Shown in pieces: positions 21,255 through 32,897 of a stretch of DNA of 64,000 nucleotides (the stretch's first letter is position 1; each line of letters begins with the position of its first letter). The translations under genes and the position numbers were made by a program. Origin of the DNA: Notospermus geniculatus. Lineage: Eukaryota > Nemertea > Pilidiophora > Heteronemertea > Lineidae. The DNA lies in the NCBI GenBank assembly GCA_002633025.1, contig NMRB01000172.1, forward strand, positions 140,874 to 204,873, in the 5' to 3' direction. The notes beneath the pieces were generated by a model. That model was not told the DNA's origin. It saw only the letters and a list, made by a program, of their open reading frames with translations, and ran no database searches.

Positions 21255-22720
21255 GGTCGATCTATACCCACTGCGTGACGCCGAACTGCCCAACTTAAAC
21301 TCGTGATAATTCATTGATAGCAATGATTACAAAAACATTTCTGGTACGGTACGTTACGTATGAAGCATCTATTAAGTGAACTTTCACCCAAAATAACTGG
21401 ATCCTATTTCCGGATTGCCCAGAAAAATGACTTTGTTGGAAAGGCCGAAAAAAATTCCTTGAGCAATTTTCCGTCAACATGCTATGTCGCATCGAGGCAA
21501 AGTCTGTTGGAAAAGACGCAGCCATACATGTTGCATGTCGGTATAACCGCAGATTTTTAAAAAATATGCTAATTATGCTTATAATTAACAAAGTTTAGCT
21601 TTTACTCCACATAATTTTCTCTGTTTCGTGAATTTCGCGGACATCTACTTAAAAATCCCAGAATCGGCTGTTATACAGACAAGCTCCATTTGGTGAACAG
21701 CACATTTCCAGTTTCAAAGTTTGAAAAATGTTTATAAAAGTGGGAGAAAAACTGCTCGCAATTTTGAAACTTTATTCTCCATGAGGGTTTGTTTACTATT
21801 TGCAACACACGTTCACTATACTGCGTTTCCAAATATTACGTGGGCAAATCAGCGGACCATTGAATGCCAAGGCCTACAATTGACTGACAACAATAAAATC
21901 TATTCCAGCGCTAACGCGGCCTAAAATTGGCGAACAGAGTTGAGGCAATTATTATTCATGATGATTCATTCNNNNNNNNNNNNNNNNNNNNNNNNNNNNN
22001 NNNNNNNNNNNNNNNNNNNNNNNNNNNNNNNNNNNNNNNNNNNNNNNNNNNNNNNNNNNNNNNNNNNNNNNNNNNNNNNNNNNNNNNNNNNNNNNNNNNN
22101 NNNNNNNNNNNNNNNNNNNNNNNNNNNNNNNNNNNNNNNNNNNNNNNNNNNNNNNNNNNNNNNNNNNNNNNNNNNNNNNNNNNNNNNNNNNNNNNNNNNN
22201 NNNNNNNNNNNNNNNNNNNNNNNNNNNNNNNNNNNNNNNNNNNNNNNNNNNNNNNNNNNNNNNNNNNNNNNNNNNNNNNNNNNNNNNNNNNNNNNNNNNN
22301 NNNNNNNNNNNNNNNNNNNNNNNNNNNNNNNNNNNNNNNNNNNNNNNNNNNNNNNNNNNNNNNNNNNNNNNNNNNNNNNNNNNNNNNNNNNNNNNNNNNN
22401 NNNNNNNNNNNNNNNNNNNNNNNNNNNNNNNNNNNNNNNNNNNNNNNNNNNNNNNNNNNNNNNNNNNNNNNNNNNNNNNNNNNNNNNNNNNNNNNNNNNN
22501 NNNNNNNNNNNNNNNNNNNNNNNNNNNNNNNNNNNNNNNNNNNNNNNNNNNNNNNNNNNNNNNNNNNNNNNNNNNNNNNNNNNNNNNNNNNNNNNNNNNN
22601 NNNNNNNNNNNNNNNNNNNNGCGCGCGCGTCTTTTATGAAAGAAACCTATTCAGTTTCACTCCAGTGGGTCGCTTGGAATGTGATTGTCTGGGGGAAAAC
22701 CCAATGACTATAGATCGACC
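21255..22720. mobile_element. TTAA-flanked element containing the sequence gap
   Basis: Left end GGTCGATCTATAC and right end TATAGATCGACC are inverted, flanked by TTAA at 21251-21254 and 22721-22724. A 649-base run of N (21972-22620) hides most of the right half. What is visible shows no coding frame; frames read through the gap are artefacts. Confidence 0.6.
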
Positions 22721-22724
22721 TTAA

Positions 22725-23020
22725 TGGTCCTTGCACACCAAAAACGCGCGTTGAACGCCGCGGAAAACGCCGTGGTTTCCGCCCACATACAGGGGTCACA
22801 CCTCCCGCGTGAAATGCTGCGGGAGGCGTGCATTTTTCAGGGCAAGCACACTGGATAACTACAAAAGTTATTTCGGGCGGCGGCGAGCGCGCGGCATTTT
22901 TTGCCGCGCGTCTTTGGTGCGACCCATGTATTGAAAATCCATTGAACTATTTTCCCGGCAGTGAACGCGCGTCGTTTTTCGCCGTCGCGGCCTGCGGTGC
23001 GGTTTTGGTGTGAAGGGGCC
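22725..23020. mobile_element. TTAA-flanked MITE (GGTCCTTGCACACCAAAA ends)
   Basis: The ends TGGTCCTTGCACACCAAAA and TTTTGGTGTGAAGGGGCC are inverted; TTAA is at 22721-22724 and 23021-23024. CpG-rich interior with GCGGCGAGCGCGCGGC. Confidence 0.75.
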
Positions 23021-23023
23021 TTA

Positions 23024-23153
23024 AGGCCTCGGGCCGCTTGTGCGTTTTGCGCTGCGTGATGCGTCAAATCTTTTGTTAGGAAGCAGAACGGCGGAAAATA
23101 ACAAAAGATTTGACGCATCACGCAGCGCAAAACGCACAAGTGGTCCGAGACCT
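23024..23153. mobile_element. 130-bp hairpin MITE (AGGCCTCGGGCCGCTTGTGC ends)
   Basis: Arms of about 55 bp, nearly perfect, around a ~20-base loop (GGAAGCAGAACGGCGG). TTA is at 23021-23023 and 23154-23156. Confidence 0.85.
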
Positions 23154-23156
23154 TTA

Positions 23157-23308
23157 AGGCTGCTTTTCCACGAGACGTTTGCGGACGCGGTTTCGGTGGT
23201 GGGAGCGAGTGCGGGTGAAATAGCTAAAGGGACATACATTGCATCGACTTTTTCCACCCGCGCCCGCCTCCAATTTCGCGCCCGCAAACGCCTCGTGGAA
23301 AAGCAGCC
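23157..23308. mobile_element. MITE with GCTGCTTTTCCACGAGGCGT ends, copy 2
   Basis: Both ends present (AGGCTGCTTTTCCACGAGAC; CTCGTGGAAAAGCAGCC). It directly follows the previous MITE. Confidence 0.85.
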
Positions 23309-23312
23309 ATAA

Positions 23313-23459
23313 GCTGCTTTTCCACGAGGCGTTTACTGGCACGGAGGAGGAGGCGGGCGCGGGTGCGAGTAAAACAGCTATGTCATGTAAAGGGAAATAC
23401 GTTGGATCGATTTTTTTCCACCCGCGCCCCTTCTCCTCCGCGCTCGCAAACGTTTCCTA
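23313..23459. mobile_element. MITE with GCTGCTTTTCCACGAGGCGT ends, copy 3
   Basis: In direct tandem with copy 2. The right end is degenerate (GCAAACGTTTCC). Confidence 0.75.
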
Positions 23460-23659
23460 ATTAAGCGTGTGCGGGCACAGACGCGGGAGTTGGTTTTCGG
23501 TCGATGGGAATTCCAGTGGCCCTTCCGAAGTGCTTGTCCAAACACGGACTCACCAAAACTTCCAGCGTCGTTGTTGTGCCCATACGAACCAATATCAACG
23601 GTGATGAACTTAAAGTTGCCATCGACAACAGCGAGTACCACTGTGCTGAAGGTGCGTTA

Positions 23660-23896
23660 AGGCCCGTTTACACATGCAACTTTTCATATGCAACTTCATG
23701 CAGCTTGTTGCAAAAACCTGATGAGACCAAAAAGTTTCATAAAAGTTGCATGTGTAAACGGGCATGCAACTTGTTGCAACTCGATCACGCTGGATGTTGC
23801 ATCGATTTTTCTGTGTGTAAACCGTCCCAGGTAGTTTGCAACAAGTTGCAAGTTGCTGCAACTTGCACTTTGGTGCAACCTAGTGTAAACGGGCCT
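23660..23896. mobile_element. 237-bp MITE, AGGCCCGTTTACACATGCAA ends, copy 1
   Basis: TTA at 23657-23659 and 23897-23899. The interior is full of TTGCAAC/GTTGCAA palindromes. Copy 2, inverted and also flanked by TTA, is at 42595-42827. Confidence 0.9.
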
Positions 23897-24966
23897 TTAC
23901 GGTGCAACTCTGGAAGTATTGCAACTATGGAATTGCAACTATGGAAGTGACTAGTTATAAAAGTCTCTAAAAGATGTCACATGTGCAGCGTCATTTGAAA
24001 AACTGTCGATAGAAAACTATCCGTAGCCCTTCCACAAAATAGAGAAAATTGCCTATAGCCACTGTCTGCGCGCTCCGGAACGGAGCCAGATAGTTTTATT
24101 TTGAAAGCAACTGTCGTAAGGCCCATCCAGGTACGGTGGGATTGTCAAATCAGTCTTCTCTGACAGCCGTCCTTACCTTCCACGTGAGAGCTGTCTTCAT
24201 TCAACATGTTGCCTACAAGAAGGAAACAAATCGCTGCGGCGGTTGTAGTTTACCTGAAATTGCGAGAGCGGAGGACAAGGAGGAAGCACATGCTTTGGGT
24301 ATATGAATGATTCCTTGGAAGGGAACAGTGTGGTGCATATACCACTCCCTCCCGCCCTTTATCTCCTTTACAATCATTCGCCAGACGTTTTTACCCATCG
24401 TCTTTCTTCAACCTGTCTCCCTAGAGGAATAATTTCTCGAAAATCAGTCACTGATTTATTTTCACGCATGAAGTTCTGAACATACTGTATATTATTTCCC
24501 TCCACATTTTATTGCCAATGCCAATGCCAGGTTTTGAACCAACGCCTCCCCACCTTCAACATAACAATATTCGTCTGCCATTTCTCGTGTTCAACTTGCG
24601 CTGATCTGTACGACAGTTCTACCCCGAAGAGAACAGGTGATGTTCAATAAAAGGACTGCCTGACACTTTTATAACTAGCTTCCACACGACAGAAATTGAC
24701 TATCCACAATCTTTCGGACAGTTACCTATTGCTGTCATACAGTCACTAGTGAACAACTTTCACGGCATAATCATTGAACATTTACTATCCGACAGCAAAC
24801 TTTCGACAGAAAACTGTCATGCGAAATCGCGCCTTGCTGGCTTGACACTTCCAAAGAAACTGTCATGATCATCAGCGCCGCCTCGTGTTTCAGTTAAGAC
24901 CGACTTCCACAGTTGCAACTCCAGAGTTGCAGTCCAAAATTCTAGAGTTGCAATACATCCAGAGAT
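23897..24966. other. Probable degenerate element; no gene seen
   Basis: Left 23900-23945 and right 24910-24955 carry mirrored GGTGCAACTCTGGAA / TTCCACAGTTGCAACTCCAG blocks, so the span may be a ~1.07-kb non-autonomous element. Confidence 0.35.
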
Positions 24967-25157
24967 GACCCGGTGTAACGGTATAGAGTGTCCCCCTGTA
25001 AAACGTGTCCACTTCTATTGTTGAATGACGGAATAAGCGGCATGACTATTGGAAACAAATCCCCACAGATTAGAATGTAACAATAGGATCTTTTGTTCCT
25101 GGGACAGTTTTTCCTGGGGACATTCTTTCCCGGGGACATTCTTTCCCTTTACACCGG
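24967..25157. mobile_element. MITE with CCGGTGTAA..GTCC ends
   Basis: Left CCGGTGTAACGGTATAGAGT and right CCCTTTACACCGG are inverted. The interior repeats GGGGACATTCTTTCCC. It is similar in style to families 1 and 2. Confidence 0.55.
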
Positions 25158-25439
25158 TACAAACGTGGACTTGTAACTTAAATGAAATGGTCCATGGACC
25201 ATGTGCTCACCTGGGTGAATGTACCAGAAAAACAAATGACAAATGTTAAACCGATATGTTCCAGGGTCATGTATCCTCATTAAATGCACCTGATAAAAAT
25301 TTGGAGACAATCCAGTTACAGTTAGTTGAGGAATTACTGGACTTTGAGCTTTGGTTTTGGCCACCTGGTGGCCAAGTGGAGAATCGAATCGGACTGAAAA
25401 GTGGTTCTTTGAGTGACATTTTAGATAGGTGGAACTAAA

Positions 25440-26690
25440 CATGAGAAAATTCTTTGTTTACTCTATCTACATTTATTATAGAAAGACAACGTTTCAACCA
25501 GTGTACCCTGGCCGTAGTCCTGTGTACAAGTGAATAGCACATGAGGAGAGGAAGCATAAATACCACACTGTTTTTTTAAGCATTAGGCAAACATTTAGAA
25601 CAAATTACATACTGTTTTTTAAGCATTAGACAAACTTTTGGATAAAAGTCCAAGGGAAAAAACTTGCGGGATCACAGGCTGTACCAGCTAATTGTCCAGT
25701 TTGGCAATTATGTGATTGTAGGCATTAGGTATGAATAGTCCAGTATCTCTGTTGAGGCTGGGTTGGTGTCGTTTGATTTGGATGGCTTCTCTGAGTTTCC
25801 TGTTGTAAACTTTGTCCAGCCGGGAATTGAGAATCTCTGTGTTCTCCCAGACGATTGAATATCCTAGGTTTGCACAGTTTTCATGCACAGCACAGATTTA
25901 GGGTCCTTTTTCATTCTCAACTTAGAGCTTGAAACTTTGCCAGATTTCAATCTCTAATGTCATACTTAAGCGGCCATATTGAAATGGAAGGATATGTGAT
26001 GCGGCGCGCCGATTACGCAGACTGGCGGAGTGTTCTTCCGCTAAGAAATAGTTCGCTAATATAAAGTATTGAAATGACGAAAATCTCACATTATATGATC
26101 ATTTTGTGTGTTTTAGTACTCAATCATGTCAATAGTGTACTGATCCAATGCTGTCCATGCGTTTTACGTGAATTCTTTCGAGTAATTTGAGGGATTTCAT
26201 TACAACGTATATTATACGTATAAGCGGCGAGAGCTACTTTCCCACTTGCCCGGCATGATCACCAAAATGTGTAATTAACCACATTACTGGCGTGTCACTT
26301 TCAAGTTTACATACAGCGTATCAAATATATACCAATTTATTGATATTTGAGCGATAAACACGCCTTCAGACAGCCAGGGTTTGCAGGTGTTATATTGTTC
26401 GCGGAGGTGGCTACTTGTCATGAGTGATGCGGGAGCCTAACAATTGTGGACGCGATCACGTCCAGAATCACTCCGCGCATGACTGTATGACATCCGAGGG
26501 GCTTTCCCGAACAATGACGGAAAGACCCGAGGTGTTCCGAATGGTCCTTTTTGTGCTCTGAAATCCTTGTGCCAAGGGGGCGTTTAGTTTCACCAACATA
26601 ACATTCACCACAAGAACACGTTAATTTATACACCACACCTTTGACTTCATGTTTGTTTTTACATGAGGCTGTACAAGGGAAGACTGCAAT
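25440..26690 (-). pseudogene. Penelope-like retroelement, GIY-YIG endonuclease remnant
   Basis: On the minus strand 26690-26510 reads NKHEVKGVVYKLTCSCGECY then VGETKRPLGTRISEHKKDHS. That is the GIY-YIG core in its Penelope form (G-V-V-Y-K...C-Y-V-G-E-T...R..EH). About 610 bases later, 25890-25690 gives HENCANLGYSIVWENTEILN and REAIQIKRHQPSLNRDTG, the family's C-terminal motif (EA-x-x-I-x-x-x-x-P-x-L-N-R-D-x-G). The block between is unrelated sequence, so the domain is split by an insertion. The reverse transcriptase is missing (5' truncation). 25480-25510 (AACGTTTCAACCAGTGTACC) resembles Penelope 3' sequence. Not functional. Confidence 0.75.
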
Positions 26691-26882
26691 ATGCAGATAC
26701 TGAAGTCTGTTGAAGTGGTCCGATATAGCTTTCCATTCCTCACTGGAACTGGGCACCATGCTGTCCCATATCGCATCACAAACACTCCTTATCACACTTG
26801 AGACAGTTGCTGGGGCAACTCGGAAGCTAATCGCCAGTGATCGGAAGGACTCTCCAGTTGCTAGATACCTGTAATGGCAAAT
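26691..26882 (-). pseudogene. PIF/Harbinger transposase exon fragment
   Basis: After an acceptor (ttgccattacag) the minus strand reads RYLATGESFRSLAISFRVAP then TVSSVIRSVCDAIWDSM and SEEWKAISDHFNRLQY. The pattern YLATG-x-S-[FY]-RSL-x-F-x-FRV...T-V...I...W..M/L..EEW is the conserved N-terminal half of PIF/Harbinger transposases, before the first catalytic aspartate. The frame then switches without a break into Penelope sequence at about 26690, so the catalytic DDE part is lost. A BESS-type partner gene lies divergent on the plus strand at 27.3 kb, the usual two-gene layout of this superfamily. Confidence 0.75.
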
Positions 26883-27359
26883 AATAAGACCATTCCAATT
26901 GAAGGTATGGGCGGGGGAATCGGAGGTTATTAGCCAAATCTGTCAACCTGTCAAATTTTTGTGGCAAAGGTCATACGTCGAATCTAATTGGAAAATATTT
27001 GGTTCGACCCGAAAAGGTATAAAATGTCCCAGGAATGCATCACAGTTGGGTGTGATAAGTTTATATGCAGCATCTACATATCAGAACTTCACAGCTGTTC
27101 TATATATACAACATCATAACTTTCTTCAAAATGTCAATTGGCATGCTCGCACACGCCACATGGAGAACACAGACGTGCTTTCTCCAGGACACTGTGTTCT
27201 CAAAAGGGGACCGTATTTTGTATGAAATGATGTCAATTTAATTTCGTGAGTTAATACTGTGTTCGTTAAACTGAAGATAACAAGCTCAATGACGATACTT
27301 CTTTCTTTCAGTAGCATGTCGAATACGCCTGACCAACTCCTGGATCATCTGGTGAAAGC

Positions 27360-27779
27360 AGATCCAATACACCTACCCCGAGTACATCGTCCGGGGCAAA
27401 AACGCCTAGCTTTGCCCTCCCGAAATGTCCGCGGTACTCAAAAGATGTCGTCATGGCGTCGCTTCCCTCACAAATGATTGAAAACAGTGAAAAACGAAGA
27501 GAGGAGAGAACAGCTCTGATGAAATCCATCAAGAAACAAACGGACCCGGAGGAACAGTTCATGATGTCATTCTTGCTACTGATCAAAACATTCTCTGACC
27601 AAACAAAGATGAGCTTTCGAATGAGATTCACCGAGTTAATTGGACGGTTACAGACGGAAGACAGGCAGTTTGCAAGTGCACAGGGGCCGGCATGTGGCCA
27701 GTGTACAGCTATAATGGCACAGAATGCAACTCATTCACTTCGTGTTTTTTCTTACATTTGTGGACAATTGATTTGTTGA
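27360..27779 (+). pseudogene. MADF/BESS-type partner protein of a PIF/Harbinger element, C-terminal part, copy A
   Basis: The frame reads a Ser/Thr/Pro-rich linker (TPTPSTSSGAKTPSFALPK), a basic helix (ENSEKRREERTALMKSIKK) and then EEQFMMSFLLLIKTFSDQTK followed by SFRMRFTELIGRL. The last part fits the BESS-like motif at the end of the MADF or Myb-like DNA-binding partner encoded by PIF/Harbinger elements; it mediates protein-protein contact. The N-terminal DNA-binding domain is not seen in frame. A TGA lies just upstream of the linker, so the start must be a splice site or the gene is broken. Copy B (31700-32145) has an extra in-frame TAA in INK-stop-RD. Confidence 0.5.
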
Positions 27780-28336
27780 GTAATTACATGTATTCAGCGG
27801 ACTAAGTAGTCGGGAGGATTTAACGTGCAGCGTCATTGCTGACAGTTGACATGTCTTTCGTCCATGATGTTTTTCTTAAATGGGGTTTTAATTAACATTC
27901 TTTTGTCATTGTTAATCAGTTTGTTTGATGGAGATCGGATTTAGGCTATACCTGAGTTGTTTTGGTATCTCTTTATATTTTTTTTATATTTTATTCATTT
28001 ATTTCGTACACATGTACAACATATAAACAGTGCAGTGCATAAACAAAGATGAGGTGCAAGGGACCACAGTCCAGTAGAGGTTTACATCCCGATATTCGTG
28101 TAATTAACACCTTCATTTTCGTTTATTACGTTCTGTTTAAAACAGGGTCATGTTCGCTTATAGCGAGACACAAGCCATGTTGATTGCAACAAATATTTAG
28201 TTTAAGCCGTACATTTGAATATAATTTAGTTTATGGAATGCAACTTACCTAAGGCAAATCGTCAGACGCTCCTTTGCGCCAATCGCCTCAACGACATTTT
28301 CTCGACTTTTCCCTAGAAAAGCCTGTTTCCACTAGA

Positions 28337-28472
28337 CCGGTGTGACAGGTGATATAGTCCTACAGGGAATATAGTCCCCTTTCACCTCTTAGGAAGGCTA
28401 GTAATAGTCGTTCGGTCAGGCCATTGATCCCAGGGACAGGGGTCATCCGGACTATATCGCCTGTCACACCGG
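28337..28472. mobile_element. MITE, family 1, copy 3
   Basis: ACCGGTGTGACAGGTGATAT and its inverse at the right, 136 bp. Present at the homologous place in copy B (34352-34487), so it predates the duplication. Confidence 0.9.
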
Positions 28473-29127
28473 TTTTCTGCATTGCAATTCCCATGCGGTT
28501 TACCGCAACGGTTTTTGGGAAGGTCAACTTTTGGGAAGGTCGGTTTGGGAAATAAGAAAATAAACAATGTACATGGCTCTGCAAATGACAGGTTACATGT
28601 AGTTGGCATGACGTGGGTCAAGTTCTGGCAAAATGGGTATCAGGGCTGCAGTAAAGACGTACTAGTATACAACATCAAGACAGAACCGCCCCCAGTGGGT
28701 AAGCCACATCATCCCAACAAAACGTGGCTGTCGACAACGTGTGGGAGGCAAGTCCTGCTACATCCTCCCTATTTGCTCTAGCCTCAATGCTAGCGTAAAA
28801 TGGGATTTCCCCCTGATTATTGGCTAATCGAACCAATAGCCAGAGCCTTAAAGATAGATGCACTGATAAAGGTGGCTGACAAGACCAATGTGATAACGAA
28901 AAGCTGAAGTTCAATAAAAATATTCTGCCAGATGCGGTCCAGTGGAGTCGACCGGCAGCCAAATCCTCTAAGAGAGATACATTGACAGAGGTGGATATAA
29001 GCAATCTGGCAAAGAAAAAACGTCAGAAGGATTTCAGTCCTATCGATCTGATCCGTTCCAGTGCAGGTGAAACCATTGGCAAGGGTGATCCATCCGGTGG
29101 CACTCCAACCGACGGCGTACGATCTTT

Positions 29128-30010
29128 GGATGGGTATTCGAAAAACCTGGATGACCGGATTCACTGGATTGTAACTCAGTGCTCACTGCCGCTTGAACTA
29201 TAGTTATGTACCATAAATTACGACCCATGATGTTTACGAGTGACGTGACGTCGTAGTGCATCCAACACATGCTGATGCATTGCGACGTCAATTGAATTTT
29301 CATCACATAATAAAAAAGCATTGTCCAAGAATTGCGAAATTCCTTCCAGATTTGAAAAAAAAGTATCGTCGGTCCAAGACTAAAAATTTCGTCGAAGGTT
29401 ATCACGTGCGTCTTGCCAAGGTTCACGTGACCACAAAGCGGAGGACTATAAAGTATAACCTGGTCACTTCGTCATTTTCATGAATTTTCTCTTTGCACGA
29501 CAAGTTTGACGCTTGGGACACTTCCTGCAAACAGCCATGCACAAGGATCATTGCTCGAAAGGGCTGAACATTAACGTTATAGCCTACTTCCGACACTTCT
29601 GGAATAGGGCGATACAACCAATCCATACAACTTTTCAAAAGGGACCCATAGTGAATTCTCAAGGACTTAGGACTTGTAGTCCAAGTTGGAGGCTGTCCTT
29701 CATTTCATGATTTACGCTGAATATCAACCTCACTACTCCTCTTGGGGGTGACTGGTAGTTTTTGGTGGTGTCATTTTTACAAATCTTTAAGGAATTCCAC
29801 AATTCTTGAGTTATATTTTTTTTATTATGTTATGACAATTTACATAATTCTTGAACAGTTTTTCTTTCAAATCTTGAACGAAAAGTCAGACTTGAATAAA
29901 TTACGTTTCGGCATTCCATAGTGTGATGAACTAGTTCAAGCGGCGGTGAGCAATGAGTCACAATCCAGAAAATGCAGTCATCCTGTCATCCAGGTTTTTT
30001 CTGCAATGGT
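29128..30010. mobile_element. Element with GGGTATTCGAAAAACCTGGA ends, copy A
   Basis: 29134-29205 and 29937-30000 are inverted copies (GGATTGTAACTCAGTGCTCA). They match the terminal repeats of the 7-kb element at 45316-52373. Frames inside (29256, 29423, 29513) show no recognisable protein. The right terminus is truncated. Confidence 0.7.
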
Positions 30011-30057
30011 AGAACCCCGAAAGTTTCAAAGTCGCAAAAAATATTCGGCGGGACTGA

Positions 30058-30408
30058 TTGATTGAAAATGTCACCAAACAAATCACTAAAGAAGTCCTGT
30101 CAAACGTTGGGGAACTCATTCAAGACGCTGGGTCAGAAGCCCTGAGTTGGCTAAAGAGCGAGGACAAGGACATTATGCTGAAGGGGCTGATTCCCATTTA
30201 TGGGGAGGTCCAAGCTGCCGTGAGATTCAGCAGGCTGAAGTCTGACACCATGAAGAAGTTCAAAGATAAAGTGCACACAAAAATATATTGCCGAGTACTG
30301 CGCGACGATATGAAATGTGAGCAAGAGCAAAAAGGCGCAGGGGGCTTCTTAACAGTGCAATACAGAAAGTCATCGAAGGCCGTGGGTGGAATGATGCCCT
30401 TCAGGTGA
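30058..30408 (+). pseudogene. Unrecognised ~150-codon reading frame, copy A
   Basis: The start reads MIENVTKQITKEVLSNVGEL then DAGSEALSWLKSEDKDIMLK, a helical charged protein. Comparison with 37854-38210 shows different frameshifts in each copy. In both, the C-terminal sense frame is MQKVIEGRGWNDALQVKQ-like, so a real protein once existed here. I do not recognise its family. It lies just outside the inverted-repeat element. Confidence 0.35.
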
Positions 30409-30746
30409 AACAATGAACAATGTAGAGAAACTGTGTATAGGCGTGAATATTACTTTATGAGAATATATGTCGCCAATTCGGGCTGCTAAGCGAAAAGAAA
30501 TATTGAATTGATTCATGGGCATCCGGAATGGATGAAATGACTTTCAGAGTGATCCTTTTCACTCAAAGGATAGTAAATCAATGCGAACGAGAGATTGTTC
30601 CGCGATTAAGTACTGGTAACATTCTTTAACCTAAAAATTGTGATTTTCGCAAAGCCCCCGAAACGCGAACGCGAAACCCATTGTTCAATGCGGCGAAGAG
30701 GACAGCGAACAATAGGATAGACGTTCGCTTCGGCGTTTCGAGGGAT

Positions 30747-31169
30747 NCAGATATGCGTAAGATGCGTGTATTTTAATGTCCTTATCTGCTCAGTGTGGTT
30801 ATTTTAAATTCACCCATGAAGACATTTACATTTACATGTATACACACACTTCATAGTCAATCTAGAGGTTGAATGGTAGAAGGAATATTTACACTTTCTG
30901 TGAGCTTTAGCCATATTCACCTATTCGAGACTATGCAAACATACCATTGTCTCAGGTGTCATAATCCAGTTTAGGCCTCACCCAAGACGGGATAATTGAC
31001 CAATTGGCAAGACGAGGCGTTATACACAGGGCAGCAGGCCAACACGGTGCGGAAAGACCTACCCACCCGGATCAGGGTAGAGGTATCACTCAGATGCGTA
31101 TTGGGGTGTAGACACGGGCGCGGATTGGGGTGTCACACTGATCCGGACAGGGCTTTTTTCGCCCAGTGA
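30747..31169. other. Spacer between the duplicated units
   Basis: Unique sequence between copies A and B, starting with a single N. No gene seen. Confidence 0.5.
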
Positions 31170-31699
31170 ATGGCAAATAATAAGACCATTCCAACTGAAG
31201 GTATGTGCGGGGGAATCGGAGGTTATTCGCCAAATCTGTCAACCTGTCAATATTAATTGTGGCAAAGGTCAAACGTCGAATCTAATTGGGAAATATTTGG
31301 TTCGACCCGAAAAGGTCTAAAATGTCCCAGGAATGCATCACAGTTGGGTGTGATAAATTTATATGCAGCATCTACATATCAGAACTTCACAGCTGTTCTA
31401 TATATACAACATCATAACTTTCTTCAAAATGTCAATTGGGATGCTCGCACACGCCACATGGAGAACACAGACGTGCTTTCTCCAGGACACTGTGTTCTCA
31501 AAAGGGGACCGTATTTTGTATGAAATGATGTCAATTTAATTTAGTGAGTTAATACTGTGTTCGTTAAACTGAAGATAACAAGCTCAATAACGATACTTCT
31601 TTCTTTCAGTAGCATGTCGAATACACCTGACCAACTCCTGGATCATCTGGTGAAAGCAGATCCAATACACCTACCCCGAGTACATCGCCCGGGGCAAAA

Positions 31700-32145
31700 A
31701 CGCCTAGCTTTGCCCTCCCGAAATTTTCGCGGTACTCAAAAGATGTCGGCATGGCGTCGCTTCTCTCACAAATGAATGAAAACAGTGAAAAAAGAAGAGA
31801 GGAGAGGACAGCTCTGATGGAATCCATCAACAAATAAAGGGACCCAGAGGAACAGTTCATGATGTCATTCTTGCTTCTGATCAAAACATTCTCTGACCAA
31901 ACAAAGATGAACTTTCGAATGAGATTCACCCAGTTATTTGGAAAGTTACAGACAGAAGACAGGCAGTCCGCAAGTGCACAGGGGCCGGCACGTGGCCAGT
32001 ATACAGCTATGATGCAGAGTAATTCGGACGTTTACAGCCAATGGAATAATACTATAATTGTCGCATTGGCACAGACTGCAACTCATTCACTTCATTTTTT
32101 CATACACTTCACTTCATTTTTTCATACATTTATGGACAATTGATT
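31700..32145 (+). pseudogene. MADF/BESS-type partner protein remnant, copy B
   Basis: Same sequence as copy A with substitutions. SQMNENSEKRREERTALMES is followed by a TAA in INK-stop, then EEQFMMSFLLLIKTFSDQTK and NFRMRFTQLFGKL. The stop makes it non-functional. Confidence 0.5.
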
Positions 32146-32219
32146 TGTTGAGTAATTATTCAGTGGACTGAGTAGTCGGGAGGACTTAACGTGCAGCGTC
32201 ATTGCTGACAGTTGACATT

Positions 32220-32453
32220 CGACGCATTCCAGGCTAACTGAGGGCGCCTAACTCCCACTTTTTCCGTCCAATAACGTTTGCAACAATGTTAACCACAAGT
32301 ATGTTGCAAACGTTATTTTCCATTTTGGTCCCAAGGACGGAAATGATGATTGCAACACTGTCAAATCCACGATAATTGCAGTGTTGCAAACGTTATTAAT
32401 CCAAAGGGACGGAAAAAAGTGGACAAAAGTGACCCCAGTTAACGTGGAATGCG
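32220..32453. mobile_element. 234-bp MITE, recent insertion in copy B
   Basis: Ends GACGCATTCCAGGCTAACTG and CAGTTAACGTGGAATGCGTC, flanked by ATTC on both sides. Copy A at 27845-27865 is the empty site. The interior has repeated GCAACA..TTGCAAACGTTATT. Confidence 0.9.
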
Positions 32454-32897
32454 TCATTCTTTCGTCCATGATGTTTTTCTTAAATGAAGCAACGGATTTT
32501 AATTACCATTCTTTTGTCATTGTTAATCAGTTTGTTTGACGGAGATCGAATTTAGGCTGTACCTGAGTTGTTTTGGTATCTCTTTATATTTTTTTATATT
32601 TTATTCATTTATTTCGTACACATGTACAACATATAAACAGTGCAGTGCATATACAAAGATGAGGTGCAAGGGACCACAGTCCAGTAGAGGTTTACATCCC
32701 GATATTCGTGTAATTAACACCTTCATTTTCGTTTATTACGTTCTGTTTAAAACAGGGTCATGTTCGCTTATAGCGAGACACAAGCCATGTTGACTGCAAT
32801 AAATCTTTAGTTTAAGCCGTACAGTTGAATATAATTTAGTTTATGGAATGCAACTTACCTAAGACAAATCGTCAGACGCTCCTTTGCGCCAATCGCC

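Larger units (their letters stand above)
26873..30746 (+). repeat. Copy A of a ~3.9-kb direct segmental duplication
   Basis: Collinear with 31170-38546. It starts at TGGCAAATAATAAGACCATT, inside a transposase intron, and ends at GGCGTTTCGAGGGAT. It holds the Harbinger partner gene, a family 1 MITE at the same place as in copy B, inverted ends of the 9-bp-TSD element, and a degenerate ~150-codon frame. Copy A lacks the two long insertions of copy B. Confidence 0.9.

Noticed and set aside
21927-22724. Frames of about 255-265 codons
   Set aside because: Almost entirely made of N; they span a sequence gap.
26899-27225. 108-codon frame upstream of the BESS-type exon, kept in copy B
   Set aside because: Conserved only because the DNA is a recent duplicate; no domain, and it overlaps the likely divergent promoter/intron region.
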